Shown here in pieces: positions 36,401 through 44,128 of a DNA stretch of 46,023 nucleotides; the stretch's first letter is position 1; the number at the start of each line of letters is the position of its first letter. Below the pieces are notes generated by a model that did not search any database, was not told the DNA's origin, and worked only from the letters and a program-made list of their open reading frames with translations. This stretch comes from a bacterium (GTDB lineage: Bacteria > Planctomycetota > Planctomycetia > Isosphaerales > Isosphaeraceae), in NCBI GenBank assembly GCA_016125085.1, contig WGMM01000042.1:1-46023 (forward strand), given 5' to 3'. Both the position numbers and the translations under genes were made by a program.

Positions 36401-36825
36401 CAGTAATGGTCTCGGGCCGCGGAGGTGAGCAGGAATTTACCGTCCGGGAACCAGTCGGCCAGGGCGGATCCGCCCGTGTGAAACGTGATCTGCCGGGCCG
36501 GGCCGCCTTCCGCGGCCATCACGAAAATCTGGGGCGTGCCTTCGCGATCGCTCACGAAAGCGATGTGCTTGCCGTCGGGCGAGAACTTCGGTTCCCTGTC
36601 CTTCGCGGGGTGTCGCGTCAGCGGCGTGGCGTTGCCGCCTTTGGCGTCGACCTTCCAGAGATCCCCGTGCCAGGCGAAAACGATCGTTTTGCCGTCCGGC
36701 GAAAGAGCAGGCTCATTGGCGAGCTTGATCGCCTCCGGCGACTGTGCCAGAACGGCGGCCGCCCAGAATCCGAAGTGGATCGCGCAAGCCAGAACGGTCG
36801 AGTTTCCGATCGGTCGAGTTCGCAT
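33475..36825 (-). CDS. Tricorn-like S41 protease with TolB-type beta-propeller and PDZ domain
   Basis: A 1116-residue exported protein (signal peptide near 10-27, ending in VLAQ). Residues about 35-540 hold repeated propeller strands (LSPDGKTIVFAWHGDLW, FSPDGKHIAFVSDREG, WSPDGKWIVYAVSDDD, WSPDGRTIAFTGRR) of the TolB/Tricorn kind. A Lys/Glu/Asp-rich, low-complexity linker (about 555-615) follows, then a C1-like helical domain. Next come a PDZ domain (GLKIRDVLKDSPADKAGSRL) and the S41 core, with VLCNQNSFSNAEIFSHA carrying the predicted nucleophile Ser (about 1006) and TGG/GEDMELNGAVPDV near the end. Tricorn enzymes cut peptides; here it probably degrades periplasmic peptides. The start is ATG 36823-36825. 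Confidence 0.92.
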   Translation of the reverse strand: MRTRPIGNSTVLACAIHFGFWAAAVLAQSPEAIKLANEPALSPDGKTIVFAWHGDLWKVDAKGGNATPLTRHPAKDREPKFSPDGKHIAFVSDREGTPQIFVMAAEGGPARQITFHTGGSALADWFPDGKFLLTSAARDHYWRKPERFFKVSVETRAAETLLFDDYGTQGKLSPDGRQLLFVREGTQWWRKGYTGSQAPRIWHYDLEARTFKKLIDTPAGAYSPIWTADGKGFYYVGLHRGTMNLRRRNLDGSDDKPLTSFDDDLVVQPSLARDGKSIVFRHLFDLYRLDLAKPDATPEKIEIRQTADAIASAVERRALTSATQAAFTDDGLETSFIAGGDVWVMDTELTEPRRVTATPEEERSVVFAPDGKSLVFVSETGGQIDLWRARRADESKAWWENEKFTLDRITNDAESESDPRFSPAGGKLAFIKGLGQLWIAEADGSAPKKLMESWNAPEFDWSPDGKWIVYAVSDDDFNSDIWIRPIDGSKPPFNISRHPDNDSNPVWSPDGRTIAFTGRRMAEESDIYYVHLRKEDDDQSARDRKLQKAREKMKAARKKDAAKPASEPAKKSADADADKDKPEEKKDEPKKDEPGKKPVEVVIDFEGLPQRLRRVTIPNTTESGLFWSADSKKLAFSATIDGQRGTHTIEPPENLKPTKLTATTGTGARWLETGNQIVWLANGAPGSLTAGGKESSYRVRALQEVKRSERFRAGFDQAWRTMRDRWYDERLGNRNWDAIRRKYADAAASAPDLDTLATVIQLMLGELNGSHLGFFPGVASRPDPNADDPAAGGPSWRPETAYFGVRFDNSHKGPGLKIRDVLKDSPADKAGSRLSAGETILAIDDRPVDPSMDLTEVLNGPLDREIRLKVAPEKGDPRTVMIRPISVRSAGRLLYQHWIDKNRAIVDKLSGGTLGYLHIRAMDETSFRQFEQDLYDAGAGKEGLVIDVRENGGGSTADLLLTSLTQPVHAFTVPRGGSTPGYPHDRMVFATWRKPIIVLCNQNSFSNAEIFSHAIKTLKRGKLVGVPTAGGVISTGGTAITDIGFLRLPFRGWYLRDTGEDMELNGAVPDVTIWPAPGDMPAGKDEQLMKAVELLNADVAAEKAKPKPKLRKATER

Positions 36826-37010
36826 AATGATTCGTGTGCCCCTGATGCAGGATCGATAAAGCGCGAGCGGAAGTTCGACGAAACGGGCTTTGTCGCATTC
36901 ATGAGAATTTAACCTGATCCGGTAATCTGGGGCAAACGTATCGGTGCGTCAATACACGCCGGTCATGCGGCTTGTGTCGGTCATTCGTGCGAACATGAAG
37001 CGAGGACCGA

Positions 37011-37793
37011 TCAAGCTCCAGTGGGGTCGACGGGCACAGGTGTCGTGGCCGTTGCGCAGCCCTGGTGTTTCGAACGCAGGGTCGAATAAAGCAGGGAAAT
37101 CATGATCCCCAGCGAGATGCACATTGCGGCGGCCAGCCGGGCGCGTTCGGTGCCAGGCATGGGTTCGTTGGTTTTGTCCGTGGGCATCAGGATCGCGCCC
37201 AGGAATTCGAAAGCGACGGTTCCGAGAGTCGCCCCGACGGCTCCGGCCAGCGTCGATTCGATCGTACCGGCGGTGCCACGTTTCCGCAAAATTCCGAAAA
37301 GCAGGCCGATCCCCGCACCGATCGGAGCCCAGAGCCCGAGGTGGATGAGCAGAGGCATCGTCAGGTCGAGCGATCCGGGGTCACGATCTGACGAAGCGGC
37401 GAAGGCGGGCATCATGACGAATGACGGAGCCGCGCTGAGTGCGACGACGCCTGCGAAAGCTGCGATCGAAGGCAGAACGGGCGGGCATTGGCCACGTGCC
37501 GCGAGTTTGGTGGAGAGGATCGTTCCCACGGCCAGGCACAGGCCGAGTCCGCCATAGACGAGCGCTCCGTTGATCGAATTGACGCGGACGGTTTCTGCGT
37601 TCAGCTCGGCGAACTGATAAGCCTTCGAAGAGATTTCGAGGGGCACCGTGGCGTATTCGCGGTTGCTTTCGCCGATCTTCCAGCCCGCGAAACCGGCGAC
37701 CGCCGCGGTGAGCAGGTAAAGGAAGGCCGCCGCCGCGCCGAGTTTGGAATTCGTCAATGGCTGATGTGTGAATATGACTTGATCATTATGCAT
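37011..37793 (-). CDS. hypothetical multi-pass membrane protein
   Basis: A 260-residue protein with about five hydrophobic segments: LGAAAAFLYLLTAAVAGFAG (18-37), INGALVYGGLGLCLAVGTIL (74-93), LPSIAAFAGVVALSAAPSFV, LLIHLGLWAPIGAGIGLLFGI, then GAVGATLGTVAFEFLGAILM and MCISLGIMISLLY. A loop of about 30 residues (38-73) lies between the first two. I recognise no family. It may be a small inner-membrane protein specific to planctomycetes. It has no partner in an operon: the S41 gene starts 185 bases further on. The start is ATG 37791-37793, without a strong ribosome site. Confidence 0.7.
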   Translation of the reverse strand: MHNDQVIFTHQPLTNSKLGAAAAFLYLLTAAVAGFAGWKIGESNREYATVPLEISSKAYQFAELNAETVRVNSINGALVYGGLGLCLAVGTILSTKLAARGQCPPVLPSIAAFAGVVALSAAPSFVMMPAFAASSDRDPGSLDLTMPLLIHLGLWAPIGAGIGLLFGILRKRGTAGTIESTLAGAVGATLGTVAFEFLGAILMPTDKTNEPMPGTERARLAAAMCISLGIMISLLYSTLRSKHQGCATATTPVPVDPTGA

Positions 37794-38219
37794 GGCGAAG
37801 GTTCCGAAATGAGCGGTCGCTTGCCGAGAACCTATGTCCTGACGGCACTTGCGAATCGAGCGAATGAGTTTTTCGACGGGATTGTGGCGAATGGATCGGT
37901 CTCGAATCGAGTCCGGTTTCAGGATAGTCGAATACGTTCGGCGAGGGAAGTAGCGAATGGAAATCCGCCCGAGTTCGACGGGCTTTCACGAAAGTTACGA
38001 AGAAATCGAAACTTCGACCAAGGGAGATATGGACAAGAGCCGAACGGATCAATAAGATTTTGTGTATCGGGAAAATCTATCGATTTTTCCGAATCATCTG
38101 ATCGTATTCCCGTCCATCAACTCTAGGCCTCTTCTGACCGGATTTCCGCGGTCGCGCAATGTTTTATTGCGTTGCCGTCCTCCCCGGGGATTTCGAAGTC
38201 AGGTAAGGAACTTCTATTG
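37794..38219. other. intergenic region with an orphan hairpin
   Basis: A 426-base gap. At 38068-38091 a 10-pair stem (one G-T pair) with a TATC loop sits far from either gene. A second, 6-bp hairpin (CGCAAT/ATTGCG) lies near 38155-38171, just before the lipoprotein gene. Frames here look like chance frames. It could hold a promoter or a small RNA; I cannot show either. Confidence 0.35.
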
Positions 38220-38414
38220 ATGATTCGTATCGCTAAATCGTGTCTCGTCGCGTCAGTGTGTGCCATGGCTCTGGGTTGCGGCGGTTCGGACGAACCGAGG
38301 CTCAAGGCTGTGGAACCCCCTGACACCCCTGTGAGAAAAGGCGAAGTTCCCAACGACGTCAAATACAAGGGCTCGTCGGGCGCGATGAAGAAGAACCCCG
38401 GCGCCGATTCCTGA
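38220..38414 (+). CDS. very small lipoprotein upstream of a DUF1559 gene
   Basis: ATG 38220 has AAGGA upstream. The 64-residue product has a signal peptide ending in the lipobox MALGC (Cys 20 region) followed by GGSDEPRLKAVEPPD and a short charged, Pro/Lys-rich tail. Such mini-lipoproteins are common just before DUF1559 genes in planctomycetes, and the next gene begins 45 bases later. The mature part is only about 45 residues, too short for a fold of its own. Function unknown. Confidence 0.75.
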   Translation: MIRIAKSCLVASVCAMALGCGGSDEPRLKAVEPPDTPVRKGEVPNDVKYKGSSGAMKKNPGADS

Positions 38415-38459
38415 GCATCGGCTTCCGTACGTCCCCAAGTCTTCCGGAAGGAGAATGAC

Positions 38460-39560
38460 ATGCAGAGAGTCAAGTTCGCAGCACGTCGCGGCGGTTTCAC
38501 GCTGATCGAGCTGCTGGTCGTCATCGCCATCATCGCCGTCCTGATTTCCCTGCTTTTGCCAGCGGTTCAGTCGGCACGTGAGGCGGCTCGCCGCGCTCAG
38601 TGCATCAATAATCTCAAGCAGCTCGGCCTGGCCGTCGCCAACTACGAGTCAGCCAACGGTGCTTACCCGGCCTCCTACGGCGCCCCACCCTGGAACGGCA
38701 CCTGGGGTTCGTGGAGCCCGCAGTCGATGATGCTCGGCTATGTCGAGCAATCGCAGGTTTACAATGCCTGCAATTTCAAGGTCGTCTGCCATGAAGGCGA
38801 CGCCATGAGCATGATCAATCAGACCGCCGTCACGCTGCGGATCGCCAACTTCCTGTGCCCCTCCTCGCCGGAACCACGCGGCACCTACTGGGGCAAGCCG
38901 CGCCCGGGCAACAGCTATTTCGGCTCGGTCGGCGCCACGCTGAACTGGGTCGGCAATATGGGCAGCGGCCGTCCGAACGGCCTGTTCATGTTCGGCGGTG
39001 CCGGCAATGACTGGGACAAGGTCAATGCCATCAAGATCGGCGACATCACCGACGGCACGTCCAACACCATCGCTTTCGGCGAATGGAAGATGGGCGACTT
39101 CGACGAGAACAAGCTCTCCCTGCAGGACGTCATCAAGGCCGGGGCTCGCCCGGGCGGCGAAGATCCCTGGGGCAACCCTCGCGCGGCCATGCCCGCCGGC
39201 GCCACCAACTTCAAGTCGTGGCTGAACCTGTGCGCCAGTCGTGCTCCCGGCTCCGTCGGCAGCTGGCAGGACAACCAGAGCCACATCGGCACCAACTGGA
39301 ATCAGGGCATGTTCGGCTGGTCGCTCGGCAACGTGCTGCAGCCGCCCAACCCGCCCTATCCCAACTGCCGTACCGAAACATGGGACGGTGACTTCGACCA
39401 GCCCGGCATGTACGGCCTTTCGAGCTACCACCCCGGCGGTGCCAACGTCGCCTTCGCGGACGGCTCGGTCCGGTTCCTCAAGAACACGACCAACGAACGC
39501 ACCGTGTGGGCCCTCGGTACACGCGATGGCGGCGAAGTCGTCTCCGCCGACTCGTATTGA
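38460..39560 (+). CDS. DUF1559 family pilin-like prepilin protein
   Basis: ATG 38460 has AAGGAG six bases upstream. The 366-residue product starts with a basic leader, GGFTLIELLVVIAIIAVLIS and LLPAVQSAREAARRAQC, as in the gene at 8407. It ends in YHPGGANVAFADGSVRFLKN and the same VVSADSY tail. The middle differs, so these are paralogues rather than recent copies. It is predicted to be cut by a prepilin peptidase and placed in the envelope. It follows a mini-lipoprotein and is followed by a GC-rich hairpin, as in the first DUF1559 module. Confidence 0.95.
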   Translation: MQRVKFAARRGGFTLIELLVVIAIIAVLISLLLPAVQSAREAARRAQCINNLKQLGLAVANYESANGAYPASYGAPPWNGTWGSWSPQSMMLGYVEQSQVYNACNFKVVCHEGDAMSMINQTAVTLRIANFLCPSSPEPRGTYWGKPRPGNSYFGSVGATLNWVGNMGSGRPNGLFMFGGAGNDWDKVNAIKIGDITDGTSNTIAFGEWKMGDFDENKLSLQDVIKAGARPGGEDPWGNPRAAMPAGATNFKSWLNLCASRAPGSVGSWQDNQSHIGTNWNQGMFGWSLGNVLQPPNPPYPNCRTETWDGDFDQPGMYGLSSYHPGGANVAFADGSVRFLKNTTNERTVWALGTRDGGEVVSADSY

Positions 39561-39622
39561 TCCACGTCCCTCTGGCGGATCGACCTTCATCGACTCCGCG
39601 AAAGACGTGATCTGACCATGAC

Positions 39623-39649
39623 AGGGCGGCGTCCTTGCGGCGCCGCCCT
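39623..39649 (+). terminator. GC-rich hairpin after the second DUF1559 gene
   Basis: GGGCGGCG/CGCCGCCC (8 bp plus an A-T pair) with a 9-base loop, followed by TTTCC, about 60 bases after the stop and 20 before the TPR gene. It could terminate or attenuate transcription. Confidence 0.55.
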
Positions 39650-39669
39650 TTCCGCATTGGGATACGCGG

Positions 39670-40848
39670 ATGGACTCCAGAAGAAAACTCCGGAAAAGCC
39701 TGTTGCCCCTGTTCGTTCTCCTGGCCTGTGCCGCATGGTTGATCGTGCCATGGAAGTACTGGTTCGGGCCTTCGGCGAAACCCGGGCAGAATCGCCCGAG
39801 AGATCGTGCCGAGATCGCCCGCAGGATGCTCAGCGCCGGCCGGTTCGACGAAGTTCTTCGCATCGGTTCGCAAGTTTCGCCCGATGCACCCGAAGCCGCC
39901 GAGGTTTACGCCCTCGTCGGTCAGGCGTTTCTCAGCCGCGGCGAACTCGGCAATGCCCGCAAGGCGCTCGAAGCCAGCCTCGATCGTAAACTCGAACAAC
40001 CTGAAGCCCTCGAATATCTGGCCGCGATTTATCTTGCCTCAGGTGATGCCGTTCGCGGCCTTACGCTGCTGAAACTCGTCTCCGAACTTAAGCCGGAAGC
40101 CTTTCGCCCCTGGCTTGCCATGGGCAAGGTAAGGCACGACATGGGTGAAACCGCCGAAGCCGCCAGGGCCTACGAAGAGTGCCTGAAGCGTAATCCGCCC
40201 GCGGAAGAGACGCGGCAGGCTCGTAAAGGTCTCATTCGAGCCATGATGGACGACAACCGGCTCGCGGATGCCGAGCCGGTCATCGCTGCTGCACTCCACG
40301 CCGACCCTCAGGATGCCGAACTGATGGGCCTGGCCGCTCTCTCCGCCCAGGCCAAAGGCAACGCGGCTGAGGCCGGTGAACTCGCCGAAAAATGCCTGGC
40401 CATCGACCCGGCGAATTCGGACGCCCTTCTGGCTCTGGCACAAGTTCGCTTCCTCGAAGGCGATCCCGCGACCGCCGAGGGGCTCCTGCTTCGCGCGGAC
40501 AAAGCCCGGCCCAATCAGACTTCCGTCCTCCAGCTTCTCATGCAGGCTCAGTCGCGCCTGGGCAAATCCGAAGCCGCCGCCGAAACACGCAATCGCTTTC
40601 GGAACGTGACGGAACGGATCGACCGCATGGACAAGCTCTCGAAACGCATCAGCGCCGAGCCGGAAAGCCCGCAGCCACGTTACGAACTCGGCATGGAAGC
40701 GATCGCGGGCAACATGAAAGTCCTGGCCGAACAATGCTTCAAGGCCGCGCTCGATATCGACCCAACCTTCGAACCAGCCCGCCGAGCGCTCGAGGAAATT
40801 GCGAAACAGCCAGCACAGGACCCTGTGCCGGCCGCTCCTGGTTCCTGA
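39670..40848 (+). CDS. membrane-anchored TPR-repeat protein
   Basis: A 392-residue protein with an N-terminal signal anchor (LLPLFVLLACAAWLIVPW, about 11-28). From about residue 45 to the end it is built of TPR-like helical pairs, for example PEAAEVYALVGQAFLSRGEL, PEALEYLAAIYLASGD, AFRPWLAMGKVRHDMGET and SDALLALAQVRFLEGDPATA. A short coiled segment follows and a last repeat near the C-terminus. TPR arrays bind other proteins; the partner is unknown. ATG 39670 follows the hairpin after the DUF1559 gene, so it may be a read-through partner of that unit. It converges with the antiporter gene. Confidence 0.85.
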   Translation: MDSRRKLRKSLLPLFVLLACAAWLIVPWKYWFGPSAKPGQNRPRDRAEIARRMLSAGRFDEVLRIGSQVSPDAPEAAEVYALVGQAFLSRGELGNARKALEASLDRKLEQPEALEYLAAIYLASGDAVRGLTLLKLVSELKPEAFRPWLAMGKVRHDMGETAEAARAYEECLKRNPPAEETRQARKGLIRAMMDDNRLADAEPVIAAALHADPQDAELMGLAALSAQAKGNAAEAGELAEKCLAIDPANSDALLALAQVRFLEGDPATAEGLLLRADKARPNQTSVLQLLMQAQSRLGKSEAAAETRNRFRNVTERIDRMDKLSKRISAEPESPQPRYELGMEAIAGNMKVLAEQCFKAALDIDPTFEPARRALEEIAKQPAQDPVPAAPGS

Positions 40849-40875
40849 GATGTTTCGGCCGCTCTGGATTACGGC

Positions 40876-41862
40876 TCAATTCGGGCCAGCGGCAGCCGCG
40901 GCCCCGGCCGCCTGAGGCAAGGGGGCATTTTCTTCGTCACCGCCGCGCTGAAGGATCGTCACCATATAAACCACGTAGATGCCGATCAGCAGGATGCCAC
41001 GGCGTCGGCCCAGCCGGCCCGATTTGTCCGGATACGCCATGCCGATCACGATCGCCCCGAAGGTCAGCGCCGTCATCGTTTCCAGAAACTCGGTCGGAAT
41101 CGGGTGAATGATCGCCGCCAGGGAAACGATGAACAGGCCGTTGAAAATGTTCGAGCCCAGGATCGTCCCGAGGCCGATTTCGTCATGACCGCGATAAAGC
41201 GAGATCAGCGTGGTCGCCAGTTCCGGCATCGTCGTTCCGATCGCCACGATCGTCGCACCCACGACGAAAGGGTCAATGCCGAACGACTCGGCGATCCGGC
41301 TCGCCCCGTCGACGATCAGGTTACCTGACAGGAACAGCAGCACCAGGCCGGTTACGCTCAGGCCCAGCATCTTCCATGGATGAAACGCCTCTTCCGACTT
41401 CGCCGTCGATTGCCGCATCCGGTGCGCTTCGGTCAGCGTCACGACGAGCCATGTCAGGAACATGCCCAGCATGAGCAGGCCATCGATTCGCGAAAGCTCG
41501 CCGTCAAGTGCCAGCACAGCCATCAGCACGGGCGTCATGAAGGCGACCGGGAAGTCACGCCGGACGCTCTCTCGCGGCGAATTCATCCCCGCGACGATCA
41601 GGGCGATCGCCAGGATCAGGGCGATATTGATGACGTTCGCCCCCAGGGCGTTACCGAACGCGATCTCCGGATGCCCCGAAATCGCCGAATTGATCGACAC
41701 GGAAAGCTCGGGGCTCGACGTCGCGAACGCCGCCACCGTCGTCGCCACGATCCGGGGCGCGATGCGGGCCTTCTTCGCCACGCTCACCACCGCCTTGACG
41801 AAAAACTCGCCACCGACGCCCGCGCAGATCACACCCAGAAGCATAGATAAATAGGCATTCAT
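40876..41862 (-). CDS. Na+/Ca2+ (or K+-dependent) exchanger family protein
   Basis: A 328-residue inner-membrane protein with about ten hydrophobic segments in two halves. The two alpha-repeats of the CaCA superfamily are visible: TTVAAFATSSPELSVSINSA and, in the second half, GATIVAIGTTMPELATTLIS. Each is followed by a GN/GS-x-I/F-N segment (FGNALGANVINIALIL and LGTILGSNIFNGLFIV). It probably exports Ca2+ in exchange for Na+ or H+. Its ATG overlaps the stop of the upstream oxidoreductase gene as ATGA, so translation is coupled. YrbG-type proteins are the closest family. Confidence 0.9.
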   Translation of the reverse strand: MNAYLSMLLGVICAGVGGEFFVKAVVSVAKKARIAPRIVATTVAAFATSSPELSVSINSAISGHPEIAFGNALGANVINIALILAIALIVAGMNSPRESVRRDFPVAFMTPVLMAVLALDGELSRIDGLLMLGMFLTWLVVTLTEAHRMRQSTAKSEEAFHPWKMLGLSVTGLVLLFLSGNLIVDGASRIAESFGIDPFVVGATIVAIGTTMPELATTLISLYRGHDEIGLGTILGSNIFNGLFIVSLAAIIHPIPTEFLETMTALTFGAIVIGMAYPDKSGRLGRRRGILLIGIYVVYMVTILQRGGDEENAPLPQAAGAAAAAGPN

Positions 41863-42860
41863 CGATCGATCTCCAGCACGACCTTGCCGACGAGCTTGCG
41901 TGAGCCGCCCAGCGTCGCGTCTTCCAGAAACTGATGCGCCTCAGCCGTTTCCGACAGACCGAACCGCTTGCCCACGATCGGCTTGAGCTGGCCGGTCGCC
42001 GTCCAGCGGATCATGTCCTCAGCGGCTTTCGCTTGTGCTTCAGGGCCGTAAGCCAGCATCGCGAACCCGTGCACCGACAGATTCCGTGGATAGAACTGGC
42101 CCAGCGGCGGGAACATCGGCGTGGCCGTACGTCCCGCCATCACGAGAAATCGCCCGCCCCGGTTCATCAGCGGGAAGGCTCGGGCGAAGTCCGGCTCGCG
42201 CTGGGTTTCGAACCAGACGTCGATCCCCTCCGGGGCGAAGGCCGTCACGGCGTCGTCCAGCCCCGCACTGGCGTAATCCAGGGCTTCGTCGGCACCGAGA
42301 GACTTGCACAGGGCTCGTTTCTCGTCCGATCCGGCGATCGTCACCACTCGGGCACCGGCCGCTTTAGCGATCTGAATCACCATCGACCCGACCCCGCCCG
42401 AGCCGCCGGAGACATAGACCGTTTCGCCGGGCTTGAGCCGTGCCTGATCGAACAAACCCAGGTGGGCCGTGATGCCCGTGAGAGCCAGGGCGGCCAGGTC
42501 GATGTCGGCGATGCCGATCGGGCTTCGATACAGCCACTGCTCATGAATCGTCGCGATTTCGCAAGCGGTGCCCTGGCGGCCGAACATGCCCTGATTTGTG
42601 CCCCAGACTCGTTCGCCGACGCGAAACTTCGTCACCTTCGCCCCGACTTCGACGATCTCGCCTGCGAAGTCACTGCCCGGAATCTGCGGCGAATTCAGCG
42701 GCATCGCCACCGTGCCGGCCCGGATGTAAAGGTCGATCGGGTTCAGGGCCGATGCGGCCACGCGCACACGCACATGATCGTCCGGCAATGGACCGGTCGG
42801 CAGCTCGCCGACACGAATTTCCGAGGCCGGGCCAGTCCGTTCGAAATATGCCGCTTTCAT
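41859..42860 (-). CDS. zinc-independent MDR family quinone oxidoreductase
   Basis: ATG 42858-42860, with GGGAG upstream, gives a 333-residue medium-chain dehydrogenase/reductase of the NADPH:quinone oxidoreductase type. An N-terminal GroES-like domain is followed by the Rossmann motif VSGGSGGVGSMVIQIAKAAGARV-type segment (about 150-170). The PGSDFAGEIVEVG segment and absence of the Zn-binding Cys cluster support the quinone reductase branch. It probably reduces quinones or enones with NADPH in the cytoplasm. It lies between a Rieske gene (66 bases upstream) and the antiporter, which it overlaps by four bases. Confidence 0.88.
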   Translation of the reverse strand: MKAAYFERTGPASEIRVGELPTGPLPDDHVRVRVAASALNPIDLYIRAGTVAMPLNSPQIPGSDFAGEIVEVGAKVTKFRVGERVWGTNQGMFGRQGTACEIATIHEQWLYRSPIGIADIDLAALALTGITAHLGLFDQARLKPGETVYVSGGSGGVGSMVIQIAKAAGARVVTIAGSDEKRALCKSLGADEALDYASAGLDDAVTAFAPEGIDVWFETQREPDFARAFPLMNRGGRFLVMAGRTATPMFPPLGQFYPRNLSVHGFAMLAYGPEAQAKAAEDMIRWTATGQLKPIVGKRFGLSETAEAHQFLEDATLGGSRKLVGKVVLEIDR

Positions 42861-42926
42861 GGTCGTTCTCTCCCGGTTCGCAACGGTCGCCACTCTACCC
42901 GGTATTCGCCGGCAGTCCGATGAAAT

Positions 42927-43253
42927 TCAGCCTTTTCGGATCCCCACCTCGACGATTTCGCCCGTGACACGCACGGGATACGTGGCCACGCGGGTTCGCG
43001 GGCTGTCCATCCAGCAGCCGCTCTCCAGGCTGAACCGCCAGCCGTGCCAGGTGCATGTCACGGACTTGTCGTAAACCACGCCGTCGGCCAGCGGTGCGCC
43101 CTTGTGCGGGCAGGCGTCGTCGATGGCGAAATACTCCCCTTCGGTGCGAAACACGGCGATCACGCGGCCGTCCACTTCCACGGGCACACCGATATTGTCC
43201 TGAATGTCCGACAGCCTGCACGCGGGGTGGTAAACGAAATCGTCGTCGCTCAT
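42927..43253 (-). CDS. small Rieske [2Fe-2S] protein (NirD-like)
   Basis: A 108-residue protein starting at ATG 43251-43253. It has the two Rieske ligand boxes: C48-P-H50 (DACPHKGAPLADG) and C67-x2-H70 (VTCTWHGWRFSLESG). It has no membrane helix and is the size of NirD or ferredoxin subunits of dioxygenases. No nitrite reductase or dioxygenase gene lies nearby; the neighbour is an MDR oxidoreductase. A longer frame runs upstream to 43943 but only as the shadow of the LOG gene. Its role as an electron carrier is clear, its partner is not. Confidence 0.92.
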   Translation of the reverse strand: MSDDDFVYHPACRLSDIQDNIGVPVEVDGRVIAVFRTEGEYFAIDDACPHKGAPLADGVVYDKSVTCTWHGWRFSLESGCWMDSPRTRVATYPVRVTGEIVEVGIRKG

Positions 43254-43376
43254 GGTCCAGCTCGTCGCTCGAGAGATTTTTTGTGAATCGAAGCCATTGA
43301 TTCGGATGAAGGCCGATAGCGACAATCTAACCTCGGCTTCCCTGGCGATGCAATCCGCGGACTCCTGCTCAAAGAC

Positions 43377-43991
43377 ATGAACCCGAACGAAGAACGGCCC
43401 GTCGACAAGAAACTGATCTGCGTCTTCTGCGGCAGCCAGGCCGGGGGCCGCAAAATCTACGGCGATTCCGCCGATGCCGTGGGCGAAGCGATCGCCCGCG
43501 AAGGCCTGGGGCTCGTCTACGGCGGCGGCAAGATCGGCCTGATGGGCCGCGTGGCTGATGCCGTCCTGGCCAAAGGCGGGCCCGTCGTCGGCGTGATTCC
43601 TGATGTCCTCCGCACCGAAGAACTTGCCCATGAGGGTGTCACCCGGCTGGAAATCGTCGAATCCATGCATGCCCGCAAGGCCCGAATGGCCGAACTGGCG
43701 GGCGGATTTCTGACCCTGCCCGGCGGCATCGGCACGTTCGAGGAATTCTTCGAAATCGTCACCTGGGCCGTGCTGGGGATCCATCGCAAGCCGATCGGTC
43801 TGCTCAATGTCGAAGGCTACTTCGACCCGATCCTGCGGCTCCTCGGCCATGCCGTCGAAGAGAAATTCCTGCGGCCGCAGCACCTGGACCTGATCCTGGT
43901 CGGCGACGACCCGCAGACGCTCGTCCGCCGCCTCGCCGCCCACGAACCCCCGTCCGTCGGCCCTCTGTGGCTCGACCTGAACGAGTCATAA
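43377..43991 (+). CDS. LOG family protein (cytokinin riboside 5'-monophosphate phosphoribohydrolase type)
   Basis: A 204-residue protein with the complete LOG signature: ICVFCGSQAGG (14-24), LVYGGGKIGLMG (46-57), SMHARKARM (about 95-103) and LPGGIGTFEEFFE (about 113-125). LOG enzymes cleave nucleoside 5'-monophosphates to base and ribose phosphate; in bacteria the biological substrate is often unclear. It starts at ATG 43377 without a strong ribosome site and is divergent from the Rieske operon (123 bases apart). The distant SLOG relative at 11771 lacks the R-x-x-R type helix, so the two are not recent duplicates. Confidence 0.92.
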   Translation: MNPNEERPVDKKLICVFCGSQAGGRKIYGDSADAVGEAIAREGLGLVYGGGKIGLMGRVADAVLAKGGPVVGVIPDVLRTEELAHEGVTRLEIVESMHARKARMAELAGGFLTLPGGIGTFEEFFEIVTWAVLGIHRKPIGLLNVEGYFDPILRLLGHAVEEKFLRPQHLDLILVGDDPQTLVRRLAAHEPPSVGPLWLDLNES

Positions 43992-44034
43992 AAAAGACCC
44001 CAGCGCGAAATTCGAGTAAGCCGTTGTCCGTGTG

Positions 44035-44128
44035 AACGACCCGGAAGCGAAAACGACGGAGTGCAGAAAACGAGCCGGAAGCGTAAGCGACGGAAAACAG
44101 AAAACGAGCCGGAAGCGTCAGCGACGGA
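44035..44128 (+). repeat. 34-bp tandem repeat, about 2.8 copies
   Basis: Copies start at 44035, 44069 and 44103. The shared core is GAGCCGGAAGCG followed by a variable 3-4 bases and GCGACGGA. The second and third cores differ by one base; the first is more diverged. The third is interrupted by the GGATT array. No ORF fits the period (34 is not a multiple of 3). Confidence 0.9.

Noticed and set aside
42927..43943. 338-residue version of the Rieske protein
   Set aside because: The extra N-terminal 230 residues are antisense to the LOG gene; the Rieske fold starts at 43253 with an ATG.
44035..44128. 34-bp repeats as recombinase sites such as loxP/FRT-like
   Set aside because: The units lack the two inverted arms around a core that such sites need, and no recombinase gene is nearby.
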